A stretch of DNA of 64,000 nt from Anisakis pegreffii (lineage: Eukaryota > Nematoda > Chromadorea > Rhabditida > Anisakidae), in contig JAPYMA010002819.1 of assembly GCA_035041965.1 (NCBI GenBank), positions 62,001 to 126,000 on the forward strand, in the 5' to 3' direction. The notes below the pieces were generated by a model. It ran no database searches. It was not told the origin of the DNA and saw nothing but the letters and a program-made list of their open reading frames with translations. Of the stretch, positions 14,301-27,129 are shown piece by piece. The position numbers and the translations under genes were made by a program. Within the stretch, counting starts at the first letter, position 1. Each line of letters opens with the position of its first letter.

Positions 14301-15660
14301 AATACATTATTTGCTCACATCAATTGCGTTAGTCATTTGACAGTTTCAATTCAGAAACCTAACCATAATAATGACAGTGATCATGATCATTTCCAGTGAA
14401 GCATAGGCGAGTAGTTGATTGTCTCCTTTACTGTAGCGTTGTTACCATTTACATTACATCGTTTACTCACGATCAGTTATAGTTAGTTAGTCATTTCATT
14501 GGATGTTTTAAACAGCTGACAAAATGAACTGGCTTCATAGCGAAGAGTTTGAGTTTTCATTCATTTGAGTTTGAGTTTTCATATGACAACTTTACGTTGT
14601 TGGCTAATCGCGGATACAAATGAATTGATTAGTTAGAGATTAGTTATTTAATATGGCATGATATTTGTTTTATTAACAGTGGTTGCCATTTCATTTTTGT
14701 AAAGTAGGAAAATCTGATGGATGTGATCATGTTGTTATGAGTTTCTTACAGGATAGTAACATGGAGAAAGAGTATTCAGAAGGGGGAGGAGTAGTAGGAG
14801 GGGATAGAGTGGTGTTAATGCGATCTCGAGATATCATTCGATGCATGAGGCATCACTGTACTTCAATTATCATTAAAATTTAAATGTCCATGTTTGAAGT
14901 AAGAAATTTTAAATGAAAATTTGCATACTAAATGCAGAAAATTGCCTACATGTTCTACGTATTCTCAGTTATAAGGTGTTCAGATTATTTATTCAAATTA
15001 TCTCGTACTTTTCTTCACTATCAATCAGTGCATACAATATTCTGCTTACTGTTAATTACTGGTAATATTCAGCGAATTGGTAACCTATCAGTTTCTTTTC
15101 GATCAGTTAATTATTGTTTACTTACAAAGAGAATTGGTGTGGTGCGGTTGCTTTTTTAGTTGCTTGAGGTGAAACGAAACAACTCCGCCAAAACGTTAGT
15201 ATACGATTATTATTCTTATTGCTTATTTCAGATGCATTCTTAGTCGATTTTCTCTATTTTATTTTTCCTTTATGACGTATAGTCTCTACTCAACACTTCA
15301 ATTATCCATTTTGTTTTCTTGCACGAATGTAATCTTGTCTTCGATCAGGGCGAATGCTTGAGCGGATGAATGATACCATGGAATAAAGCAGACATTACAT
15401 GTGTGCATATCTGTGTTTATATATGCCCAATTAGGTTGATCTTGTGCAGTCTGAGCATTTTCCATGTAATACATAATAATGATTGTTGTTGATAGCTGGT
15501 CTTTCTTATTCTTCTTCATATTTTGTTCCTGATACTATTTGTATTGTTATTCGTATTATCGTTATATTATTGTTCAATAAGATTACTGAATTTTCGCTCT
15601 GAATATGTTTGCTAGGAAATCTGCTAACGAAAGAACAGATCAGATCTTTCGTTTAATGTC

Positions 15661-15853
15661 AGGGGTTTAGCGCATTCACTCCGCATCCACTTCATCGATT
15701 GCGAAGATCCTTTTTCTCCGAATCCGTTTTGAGCCCTTAAGTGTCTTCAGCGCTGTCTATCATCATATGTTGTTGTTGGATTAATATGAAGAGCAGAGCT
15801 ATTCTAGGAAAGAGGAGTTTTTGCTGGAGAAAGGGAGAGGGGTTTAGCGCATT
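15661..15853. repeat. Exact 16-base direct repeat, two copies
   Basis: AGGGGTTTAGCGCATT occurs at 15661-15676 and again at 15838-15853. The sequence between them is unrelated and non-coding. I know no function for it. Confidence 0.5.
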
Positions 15854-16660
15854 TTTTTACGATTTGCGTTTATGAACATTGAGCAGTCAGCCGGTTTCAC
15901 GCACCCTTATGCACACCGATAGACCGGTTTTTACGTAATGCGATTGATTTGTCGAATTTTTGGATGGGATCAGAAACTTGGAAGGATTGACGATTAAAGT
16001 CGTTGGCTGTCGTCGGGCTGGTTGGCGGAAGATTTCATTTGTAAGGCGAAATTTGAGAAAATTCTTTGAAAGCAACATTTAGTCTCCTATGAATGTAATA
16101 CACCTTATCTTCTCTGCGGACATTTCAATGACATTTTATATGTATTTGCCTTTTTTCGTACCTTTTCTTCTTCTTCTTCTTCGTACAAAAAGTGATTGAA
16201 TCTTATCTGTGGTGAATGCTCAGAGCAACACTGAAAGCGTTTTACATTCATACGGTAGCTGCTGGTACTGTAGCATGGGGTTGTTATGGTATTTGTTGAT
16301 CCGGTGATTTGATGTTACAGTAATCCCTAGTTAGACAAATTTAATGGTTAGAGAAAATGTTATGATATGTTTTATGAGGCTGGCTGTTTTTAGTTTTGGG
16401 TTTGGTTTTCTTCGTTGAATACAAGAAAGATGTGGTGATTGGTGATGAAAGATGAGCCAGGGATGAATGGAAAGTGAACTTTTTCTAGAGAAAGGACGAA
16501 TGATTTTTGTTCGCGCATCGGTTTTTGCTCCGAATTTAGTTTTATTCCAATCGAAAAAATTCTTTTTCTTCCACTTCATCCGTCGACAGGAATGAATTGT
16601 TCGAAAACCATATTGCATCGATACTCCCTAATGAGCCATCGGTAATCATCTATTTTATCC

Positions 16661-16681
16661 ATCCATCCATCCATCCATCCA
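16661..16681. repeat. CATC tetranucleotide microsatellite
   Basis: A short perfect run of CATC units in intergenic DNA. Nothing else is recognisable around it. Confidence 0.85.
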
Positions 16682-19600
16682 CAGTGTCAGCCCGCAGTTG
16701 CCTGTTAAACATATGTGCTGCTGTTATGCATACAAACTTGATCAATTCTGTGTAAAGAAACGTGAGAGTAAGCAGAAAGCAATGGAATATGGTATGGAAA
16801 GAGACTAAGCAATATGGAACACTGATAATGATAATGATACGATAGTGATAAGTCAAGCAACGCTTAGAAAATCTTGAACCTTGAATTGTGAACTTTGGAA
16901 AGTAGTTGTATTCTAAGTACAAAGTAGTAAAGTTTTGTTGTTTAGATCGTTTATATTTTACAACACTTAAAATGTATGGCGGTTACGATCGGTTGTTTGA
17001 TGATGCCTTTTCTAAAGGCCGATTAGGAGAGTGATTTCTTCAATTTGGGAAAACATTATACACGCCATTCTTTGCCACTTCCAGTTGAACATCACGACAA
17101 CTAAACAGCATTCAGTTACGGTTAGTTGTCGTCGATAGCATCGGCAATATTGGATGCATTTGGTCAATTGGTTGTTCAGTCATGCGTTCGTTCTCATGAT
17201 GCATTTAGTAACATAAATAAGCACGACGAACAAACAGCTTCATTTACATTTACATCAAGCCATTTGGATAGGTAAACACACCAAATCACTCCGATCATCC
17301 AGTCAAGAAAATTCGTCATAATGATCATCACATTATCAAGCCAAATGCACAATAACACAATAACAATAATAAGAGCAGTGGTGGATGGCAACAACTGCAA
17401 CAGCAATAAATTAACAACAAACAACTCGATTCAAGTAGCCATCAAAACAGATCAAGAATGGAATGAAAATTTTAGAGGTGATGAAGAAAAGACTGAAGGG
17501 AACGGATGAAATAGCTTCAACGTTGCTTCCATGAATTTTTAAGGATTTCACTTGATTTCACCAATTAGATTGTAGAATATTATAGCTAACATGTTCTATG
17601 AAGAAAACAAGATCATGAAATAAGCACAAGGATTGACAGGTAAAAGATAGAGGAGGTTTATTAGGCAAAGCGGCATATTGATTCTCTTCATTCTAGTGTT
17701 GCTGTTCTTTGATGATTGATGTTTGAGATGTTTTCCATGTTCTGGTACTTTTGAGAATGATGAAAATGAAAATGATGAAACTCACTCAGTTAACGAGTAT
17801 CAAATGAATGTTAAGTGGTCGTTAGCACAAATGAACTAATGAAATGATCGTATTAGAAGTCATGACCGGGACGGGACAGAACATCGATGAGAAAGCAATT
17901 AAACATGAGACAAATGTCTTTCTTAAGTTCTCAACCGAGCGATCAACTGTTAATCAACAATGATATTTCATTATATCCTCACAAACGAACACTCACAAAA
18001 CACACACTCATACGTAAGCCATCAAACAAGTGTGCTCTGCTTTGCTTTTCCTGTCGTTTCTTTCACTTCAATTCAATTTCATCATGATGATTATTGACGT
18101 CAATCATCGACGATCATCTGCCTGCGTTTTTGCTGCTTGCGTTTGCTCTGATCGTGAAACGATCGACGACGTGTAGTACATTCACTCCTCATTCATTCAG
18201 TCATTCACTGCTTTACCTGTGCACAATCCGAGCTGGTTCAGTTTTGTTACGCCTTCATTTCACATTTCACTTTGGCGTTGATCGTTGTTGGGTCCGGGCA
18301 CTGTCGTCCGCTGACTTCGGTTGCTGCTGTGGAATTTAACGATGGCAGCACCGTTAACAATACTTCTTCTTGTTCTTGTTCTTCTCTTCTCGATGAGATT
18401 TTATTTGAAGATTTGTGAGGAAATCTTCTCGAAGTTGGACTTTCGTAATGTTTAGAAGAAACGGGACTCTCGAAAGCGATTTGAACTTCGGCCACCCTTT
18501 GGACTTCTAACACTCCTCCATCAGTTATTCTCTCAAACCTTGTTTTTTCATCACATTTTGATGATGCTGAACTGCTAGATGCAGTGGTTGTTGATGGTTC
18601 TCATGTTGTTCTACATTTCTCATGAAACAAGAAACAAGACGATAAGATCTAGATGATTGAATGACAGGAGGAGATTCAGGACCGCTCACTTAGAAAGACT
18701 CTTTCGTTGGTTTCGTTTTACCGCACCGTAAAAATTCGATCGTACGATGTCGACGCCACTTTTGATGTCTTTAATGATGTCTGATGATAATGAATTTAGT
18801 AATGGACAAGTCAGTGATCGAACCAAACGCGATCGAACATAATTTTATGTACATATTTGTTGTTGTTGTTAATGCGCTTGCTGTGCGCTATGCATCGTGA
18901 CCAATTTGTCAATGCGTTTGATCTGTGTTGCGCGATCGGATGGATGGAGGAGAGATTGAAGGAAGAGCAGAATGATGAATGGAATCGAATCGAATCGGTG
19001 AGTGGAAATGGGAATGAGAAGAATACGACGACGATGAAAAGGACGTGCATGATGCTGCCTGCATTTGTAGTAGTTATGTTGAATGAAGGCAGCACTAGTG
19101 CTGCTTGTTGTTTGATGTGCTGCTGGTGGTTGTATTATATGTGCTGAAGTGATTCAGTCAGTTAGTGATCGACTGAATTCGTCGATTCGATTGGTTCCTT
19201 CTTTGATGCGTTAGTTGTGTTATATCCATCACCTTTGATCGCATGAAATGTGTGTGTATGTGCATGCATCATGCATCTAAACAGCATCTCACGCATCTCA
19301 TCGCATACAAAACATATATTTACAATCATCATATGCCTGCTGCGGCTGATGCTGAGTTTAGCGAATGAATATTGCCGTTGTTGGTTTATGTACATACACA
19401 TACGTCGATGATATTGGATGGATGATTATTTGTATTACACAGAGCAGAGCAGGACGGAGCAGAGCGCTAAAGCTTGCCTGATGTTGCCGTACGTCGGTCG
19501 GGCAATAGCGGTTGCAGCAGCACACCAACAGTTACTGATGCTGTTGGTGAAGCGGGCCGGGCCGTTACACTGCTGCCGACACAATCTATCAAGCAACCAA

Positions 19601-22600
19601 GCAGCCAGCCAACCGCCCCATAGCTTTGACTTCAAATATCGATTTGGTTTGAGCGGATGAATTTATCTGCCCGTCTATATCCATCCGTCCGTCCATTTAT
19701 TTATTCGTCCAAGCAGCCAGACTAGACTGGTCCAGCCGTCGGATCGGTCCAGCCCTCATTCAGCGAGCGATTCTTCAATCCGTCCAGTCCTGACATCCCA
19801 ACAGAAATAATAACATCACGAGACTCGCGATTTGATGTCTACGCTCTGTCTCCGTTGTTCCATCAGTTGATCGTTTTTATAATGATATCCGATATTCGAT
19901 TGCACGTAAAATATCGGTTAATCTAACTGACAATCAATCACGATTAACGTCTTCGTCTTATCGTCTCTCCATCGAAACATCAAACATCAGTAAATTAATT
20001 CCGAGCATATATGTGTTCGTTTATGCTTGATGATATGATAAGTTCATTGCTTGCATCATATGAGATGGATCCTTTTCATTGACAGTCAGTCAGTTGAGTA
20101 ATCATGATTCATTCATTCATCCTGTTTCATCAATCCATTTATTCATAAATATTGTTCATCTATTCAGCACTAACTGTACTATTTGAAATCAATGACCGTT
20201 TCGTTTCGTTTCTTCGTTGTCGTGCTGTGAGATCGTGGGTCGCTCGCTCGCTCGGTCGGTCGGCTGATCGTCGTTTCGCCGTTTTCACTCTCGTATTTTA
20301 GCGAGTTTTCGCCGTCGTCGTCGTCATTCGCCGCTGCCCATTTATTCAATCAAAGGAACACAGCACTCAACCTGCTGCTGCTGCCGTTGCTGCTTGCTTT
20401 CTTTCTTCATTCAACCATCTATCTCCAGCATCTATCTCTTCCTTCGCCCCATATTCTATCGGCGTTCGCGAATTTCCAATTTCAAAAATATCTGTTGAAC
20501 GAGAATGATCGATTACATTCGTTCCTGTTTCATTATACCCTCAGTTTGAAGGCTCTCTGTGGTTAAAGTGTTGTGTTAGTTTGCGAATAGCGCGAAATTA
20601 TTCTTCTCGCTTTTGTTATTGTTTCCTCGTTCCGATTCACTGAATAGGTGAGCAGCGAAGTATAGTAACAGTGAGGTAGTAGTTACCACGAAGTACCACA
20701 CTCTGCCACCATCAGAACCACCAATCAATAGGCTGCTTGTTTGTTTGTGCATGTGGAATAGCCTAAGCCAAATTGTTGCAATTCACGTGAACGCTTTCAT
20801 CGTAACTCCACACTTTGTTAGCTCCATCCATTAGTGAGCTAGTGGCACCGCACCGTTCGTTCATTCTTATGTTCTACCATACGATCCAGTTTCTTTTACA
20901 TTTCTTTTTCTTCTTATGATTATTCACACATTATGTGGTTGTTGGTTCGTGTGTGTGCCTATCTACCAGTCAGTCGTCGCTCGATTGCCGATGATGATAA
21001 TCGGAGTGGAGTGAAGTACGGTGAAGCGAAGCTGAACTCAATATTGGACGATTGGTTAATGGGTGTGTGTGTGTGTTTGTGTGTACTGTTCACTGTTCAG
21101 TGTTCATTCATGATTGCCTTGGTTATGTCATGTGCATGCTCTTCAGTCTCCACAGCCGAGCGATCAGTTGATGTTGTCGAATCAGAGTATTACTCATTAC
21201 TTCGTATTGAATGTTTGCTTGATTCATCGATTGTAGAACGAGTATGAATCAGTGGATGTATAATTAACGAATCAATCGGTCAATCGATACAGCAGTGAGA
21301 ATGATCAGCGATATGATCGTCGTACAGTACTGCCATCTGGCATCTGTTCAGTTCAATTAATTTATCGATAATCCAGCTTATCGCATCGCAGTTAGTCAAT
21401 AGGCAGCTTTTAAGCAAATCCGAGGAGATGTTAAGCATATCCCAGCCAATTATCTTTCATTTAGCTCTCTCTTTTCCTTCCAACAAATTAGCTAGGCTCA
21501 TTCACATATAGTGTTCGATCGGTTTCGAAGGCAATTTTCCAGTCAATTTCATCGGTTTCTGGTCGTTTTATTCTCCCTTTTTTGGTTTCATTCTTCATTG
21601 GTGATGGGCTTGCGCATGTATGTTTTTTTTTTCAAGCAGCATTAACTCTTCAGTGAATACTCGAACTCATCAGAAGTTATCATTCGTTATCATGGTCGAA
21701 GTATTCGAATGTCAAAATCAAAATCAAATCCGATGACGATCGATTGATCGATGTGAAGAGCCAGTTCCTTACGACCGCATAAATCGCACCACACCGCCGC
21801 TCTTCCATTAGTCAGAAGATGAACCACTAACGGCAATTATCCATATCGTCTACCATATCCACTGGTCTTCCTTCATGCACCACCGTCTGATCATCACCTC
21901 ATCATATAATCAACAAGAGAATCATAATCATCAAACAACAATCAATGTTTTACGAAACAAATAAAAAGCAAGCAGCTAGTTGATCTCAGCAGACGTGCAG
22001 CACACTCAGACGTCGTCCTTTCAGATGTTGTGCCGTCGTCGTCCTAGACAGTAGCAGCAGCAGCATCGATTCCACTTCATCACAACTTTCATGTGGTCGT
22101 CGTCGTTGTGTATTCCTTTCGATAGCACAGCACGACGAAATATAATAATAACACTCAGACGAAGGACCGACTTCGCCAGACAGACTTCATTCATTCATTC
22201 ACATTTCCTTCATTCTCTTCATATTATCCTTGAGCATACCAACCAACACCCCTCTTCATATATAATATACACCGTCGAATTACTAATCACACCACTCTAG
22301 TCGAATCGAATCATATTCAACTAAGCAACTAACCAACCAACCAAACATTCACTAAAATATAGCACATTCTCAACGGCAAAGATAGATCAATCAGCTCTTC
22401 AATTCGTCGGCAGCATTGCGGCGGTATGTATTGCACGTCGTACATATGATGCATATTTCTTGATGATGGTATTTTTAAATATCTCACACTGAATACTACT
22501 GCACATACTATTATTCTATTCATTCCACCAGCATCTCACATGATTTTATACACTAACAACCACTAAAGACGTACACCAAACATAAAGTCATCTTATCCAT

Positions 22601-22616
22601 CACACTAAAGCGCTTC

Positions 22617-23198
22617 CTCACTCTTATGACACAGCAAGCGATTCCTACCAACCGGGCGAGCGAGTAGTGGTGCGACTCTCGCATAGTGAGCGGCGATTTG
22701 ATTTCTGTTCTGAATTCTCACCCAATAGCAGCTGAGTGGATGATATTTTAATTGTTCGCTTGGCCCAGGATGGAATGAAGATAGAATAGGGCAGAAGCAG
22801 CCAAAATTTTAATGTAAACCAAGAAAATTTGTTAGAAAAAATGCTCAGTGATTTATAGAAATGTGGAGAGATATTCAGTGGGTTTTGAACATTGTTTCAT
22901 TTGTGTCTTTTTTATAACTTGTTATCTAGCTTTCACATTTATATTTTATTTCGTTCGATGAGCTATACCTACTGTTATTGTTATTATTCTCAAGATTTTC
23001 TCGCTCTTAAGATTAAGCAGGCGATTTCTAGCAACCGGGCGAGCGAGCGAGCAATTTAATTTCTTCCGTAGTGAGCAATTTAATTTCGGACTTTACTCAA
23101 CAGCAGCATATGAATGAATAAAGTTTTAAGATTTTTACTTCGTTCAGGATGCAATAAAGACAAACACATAATTCATATTATTGCTAAAATTTTATTGT
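22617..23198. repeat. Diverged tandem duplication, two copies of about 200 bp
   Basis: Copy 1 (22617-22814) and copy 2 (22999-23198) share in order: TCACTCTTA/TCGCTCTTA, then GCGATT-C/T-CTA, AACCGGGCGAGCGAG, a TAGTGAGC block, an ACTC-CAACAGCAGC-like block, CAGGATG-AATGAAGA/CAATAAAGA, and a closing AAAATTTTA. They are offset by about 380 bases. The best-kept block is the GC-rich AACCGGGCGAGCGAG. Confidence 0.65.
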
Positions 23199-24294
23199 TG
23201 TTGTTGTTACGGTGTTGATGTGTGTTACCATGATGATTTAGCGGAGTCCGCGAATGTCCTTTTTCTTAACTATTCAACATTCTCTTTCCATAGGAAGTGA
23301 GCTATGGACGCGAATCATTTGCCGATGAGACAGTAGCAGAACGAACACCTGTTTGCTTTATAATCCCGATGTAAGACGTTTCACTATCGCATCTCCTTTC
23401 AGTTGTTGGTTTCACCGCAGTCTCATTTGTGGCTATCTGCTGATTCGTTGTTTTGTAAGCGATTTCGTTTATTCGCCCGTAATGGAAAGGAAGGAACCGT
23501 GCTAGTTATTTCGCTTAGTTTCTTTAAAAAATGGGCATTCTTAAGGAAGATTGGCTATCGACAGTGCTACCGAGTAATTTCAGAACAAGAGCTGAATGAT
23601 GTCAGCTTGGTTTCAGTCATTTCAGTCATTCAGCAGTCAATATCATTAAATGTCAGCTTCTCATTAACATTATTGAAAGTTTCTAGAGTCTAAGCCGCCT
23701 ATGCTCTCAAACTCGATTAGCTTACTACTGTTAGCTGCTGCTTGCCTCATATGTTAAATTACATACTAAGTCGGTTACTCAATTAATGGGCTATGCTAAT
23801 TGAAGTAGTGTTGTTGTGTATGTAATGTTTATAGTTCGCGTAAATAATCCTCGTTCTATTATAATGACAAACAGACTCCTCATTCAATCATGCTCATGCA
23901 ACTGCATTGTGGATAGCACAATTGTTATTGTTATTCGCTTTCATGTGTTTACTACTGCTTGTATCCCACTACATACCATCCTATGAACAATCCAAACCTT
24001 TCATATCCACCAGATCCATTCACTCTTCGCAATCCCAGTGCTCGTATTCAAAGGTTCATCCCGTCCTCCCCTGTTGTCTGTACTGATCCACTAGTCGGTC
24101 GCTTGATCACTAAGTTATCTTCATATACGATAACTTTCTCTACCCACTAAGTCTATATCCTCTTTAACAATCGATATTTGACGGAGAAGTCTGTCTTAAT
24201 CTGGATTAATTTAACAGCAAAGAAGGGGAGATTTCAGTGGGCTTCTAATGAGCTCTACAGGGATTTCTGTGGGATAAAGTCATCTTTCAGACAG

Positions 24295-24336
24295 AATAAC
24301 GTACCCTTTCAGAATATTGTGAAAGGGTACGTTATT
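24295..24336. other. Perfect 17-bp hairpin with 8-nt loop
   Basis: AATAACGTACCCTTTCA (24295-24311) is followed, after the loop GAATATTG, by its exact reverse complement (24320-24336). No T-run follows directly and no gene is adjacent. It could be a regulatory or RNA hairpin, or a small palindromic insertion. The stem is too short for a typical microRNA precursor. Confidence 0.7.
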
Positions 24337-27129
24337 AATATGGTAGCAATGGCAACAGTAATAATAGCTTAATATCAATTAAAGGTCTCCTTAGGTCACA
24401 CACGAGTATAGCTCACTGGTTGTTTGGTGTGATGTACCAGCAGTATCGTTCGTTTAATGAGGTCACCGTCGGGTCTCGATTGCGCTCTCCGTTTTCACCT
24501 TGTCTAATCTACTTCGTATTCATTCAGCGTAGAGACAGATACTTTCGTCAGCTAGACAGATACGAATGATAGACGACAAGTGCACAGTTACAGTTATCAG
24601 TTTGGTTATGATTATTATTGCCGTTAAAAATAGAATTATTACTACTAGTAATAATACTACTATTGTATCGTATGTATTACTATATGAACTGTCTTATCAT
24701 ATTATCACTGACTGATGATATGCTATGGTTATTCTTTGAGGTGTACAGTAACTTTGCTGGAGTCTATTCACCGTACTTTACTGTGATTCATCAGTTATTT
24801 GACAGTTTTGTCTCTGTGCTACATTGATGATAGTTATTCACGGTAGCATATCTAGTTTATAAATAAGTAACGAAATTCCTCATTTCCGAGGAGGTGGGAT
24901 GCGATTCTGGTTTCTCCATACCATCGAAGAGCTTTTGGTTCAAGCAGATTGCTTCCTTAAAAATCAATCCTTACGTTTATTTCCCACTTTGCAGTGCGGT
25001 TTTCCTTAATAGAAGCCTGACACCCACCTGTTATTTCTGGCATAATATTATAATCGGATTTATTCACTGATAAACTGTCACTGATTTATTTCAAAATGAA
25101 AATTTATTTTTTCCCAACTTCCGAAAAAATCTCAAAAGTTATAACTTCTGCTCATTGTTCGTTTCCGATATTCTCTATCTGTCAATTTATTCCTTATGCT
25201 CTACTGTTTCAGTCGTTCATCAAAAACTTCATGAATTTTTGCCACTCATTTCTTAAGTAATTTACTCACTAAAACTTGTCCAGAATTTCATTTGATCCTT
25301 TTTATCCCGTCTATCCAATAAATGTCTCATTTTCATTTCGTGTTTTTCTGTGGTAAAAGCTCGAAACCTCTGGTCGTCATCCGTCTGTGAACCATAAACC
25401 AATCAAGTCTATCGTAAACTTCATTAATAATTAAGTTCTCTCAACTTGTGACTAGCTCATTTTGAGTTCAGCAGATCACATTGACATAGAAAACAGCAGG
25501 TGAGCGATTTAAACAACAATAGACAATGGGTCATGTATCAGTAAGTAGTTGAACAATAGACCATTATGTGGATACGTTATAGCCGCTCCGCTAAATCCTT
25601 TAGATAAGTCACTGAAATCGTATCCTTTCGAAACTGACTGTTGTTTGAATAGAAGATCTCGAATAATGACAATGTCATTATAACTAATCTCATCTACCAT
25701 CGGTCATATAGTATGCTTTATCTTTTAGCATTAGCTTAGCTTAGCCAAACTTTCCATATCTGTCTGAAGGGATCAATTGCACATCATATTCATATTTGTC
25801 TTGTCCTTGACTCAGAATCAACATATATCCCGTAGATACATTGGCAAGTCCTCGTAGATACTCTCACTCGTAGACGATATGGTTAATTTAAAGCAATGCA
25901 TATTCTCTCTTATCGATTATGTATTTATCCGTTCATATGCATCCATCGCAGCAGTCACACCCACAACGCAGTCAGCTTGTTATATCCTATGGTTGTTCAT
26001 TCAATAGATTCACGATTACACATACACACACTAGATATATCCAATCCCTCTTTACACAGACACATACACAAATTTCATCACTATTGATTGGATTTGAAGC
26101 TCTCACTCATCACTCAGACGACGTCGTCATCATTTATCGATTCATTCCCATCTTATTTGTCATCATTTTGTGATGAAACTCGTTGAGTTGAACGCAGCAC
26201 TCACTCACTGACGAGAGACTTTATTTGCTTGAATCGGCCGGTAGTCGTTTAGAGTCGAGTTGAGTTCATTGCTGAAATGTTCAACGAAAGTGTGCAAGTT
26301 GTTAACTCTCTAACAAATAGATTGTTTATGAATTGGATAAGCGAATCAAATGAATAAATGCTTATTTGCACGTGTAAGTTCGTGTTGTGTTTGTGTGTGT
26401 GTGTGATGTTAATCGTATTCGTTAGTTTGTTTGCTTATTTGATGATAGGTTGCTTGTCCCTGTGCGCTCGCTCAGTCAGTCAGTTCTTATCATGTTCATT
26501 GCCTGACTTCCTTTCGCTACTTCGGCAATTCATTTCTTCCTAACATTCGTCGGCACTCGTATGTATATTCGTCTTCAGTTTTTTTTGTTTTTCAATTTTT
26601 AAACTCTTCTTCAGTTTTTCTTCCAACTTACATATAAGTTTAACTGAAACGTTTTCTTTGGGTTCGTCGTCGAAAATAAAATCGCCACCTTCACTTTATT
26701 TTATTCTTCACCGTTTTATACTGTCATCTTCGTTAGATCGATCGCGTTACGTCTCTCTGTATCATCTCAAAACGATCGATATTCGATCGATATTTAAGTT
26801 GATCCATCGATAAAATTGATCGCAAACAATCGATTGGTATCTTTTCGAAAGCATCATCATCAAACCTTATTCTTATTTCAGCTCATCGATATAATTGATC
26901 ACCTATCGTTCGTGATTGTCGTCGCAGTCACTGGTCGTCATCCTCATTGCTGTGTGAAGTCCGATTGAATCTCGTAACAGGAGCACACAACATCCCGTCA
27001 ACATCTTCATCCACTCCACTCACTTCAAGAAGCATCAGCTTGTAACAACAACAACAACAGCACGAGTATTCTTGTATTGCAGTCATCAAACAGCAACAAC
27101 TGAAATAAATCTGAACTACTGACAATATT

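Larger units (their letters stand above)
2398..20199. other. Gene desert, left part: no supported coding exon
   Basis: This stretch downstream of the GCP gene is AT-rich and full of low-complexity runs (CATT, ATC, CAACAA, GTCGTC). Open frames here are short, biased in composition and lack domain patterns. I recognised no tRNA cloverleaf. Recognisable structures are the inverted-repeat element at 9960-10381, the minisatellite at 11218-11324, a CATC run at 16661-16681 and a 16-base exact repeat at 15661/15838. Base composition switches between T/G-rich and A/C-rich blocks, so unannotated minus-strand or noncoding transcription is possible but not shown. Confidence 0.6.
20200..27082. promoter_or_regulatory. 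Candidate upstream/promoter zone and 5' noncoding region of the A20/AN1 gene
   Basis: From about 20.2 to 20.4 kb the sequence is unusually rich in CG dinucleotides (runs of CGCTCG, GGTCGGTCGG, CGTCGTCGTC) in an otherwise AT-rich desert. At 20647/20648 the sequence AATAG|GTGAGC is a good splice donor, and at 27081-27082 TTGTATTGCAG is a good acceptor 47 bases before the ATG of the zinc-finger gene. A noncoding first exon joined across about 6.4 kb is therefore plausible, but trans-splicing at 27082 is equally possible. The zone also holds the duplication at 22617-23198 and the hairpin at 24295-24336. I see no coding exon. Confidence 0.3.

Noticed and set aside
18811..19660. Pairs of overlapping open frames on both strands near 19 kb
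   Set aside because: They arise from CG- and CAG-richer sequence with few stop codons. No domain, splice model or start context supports them.
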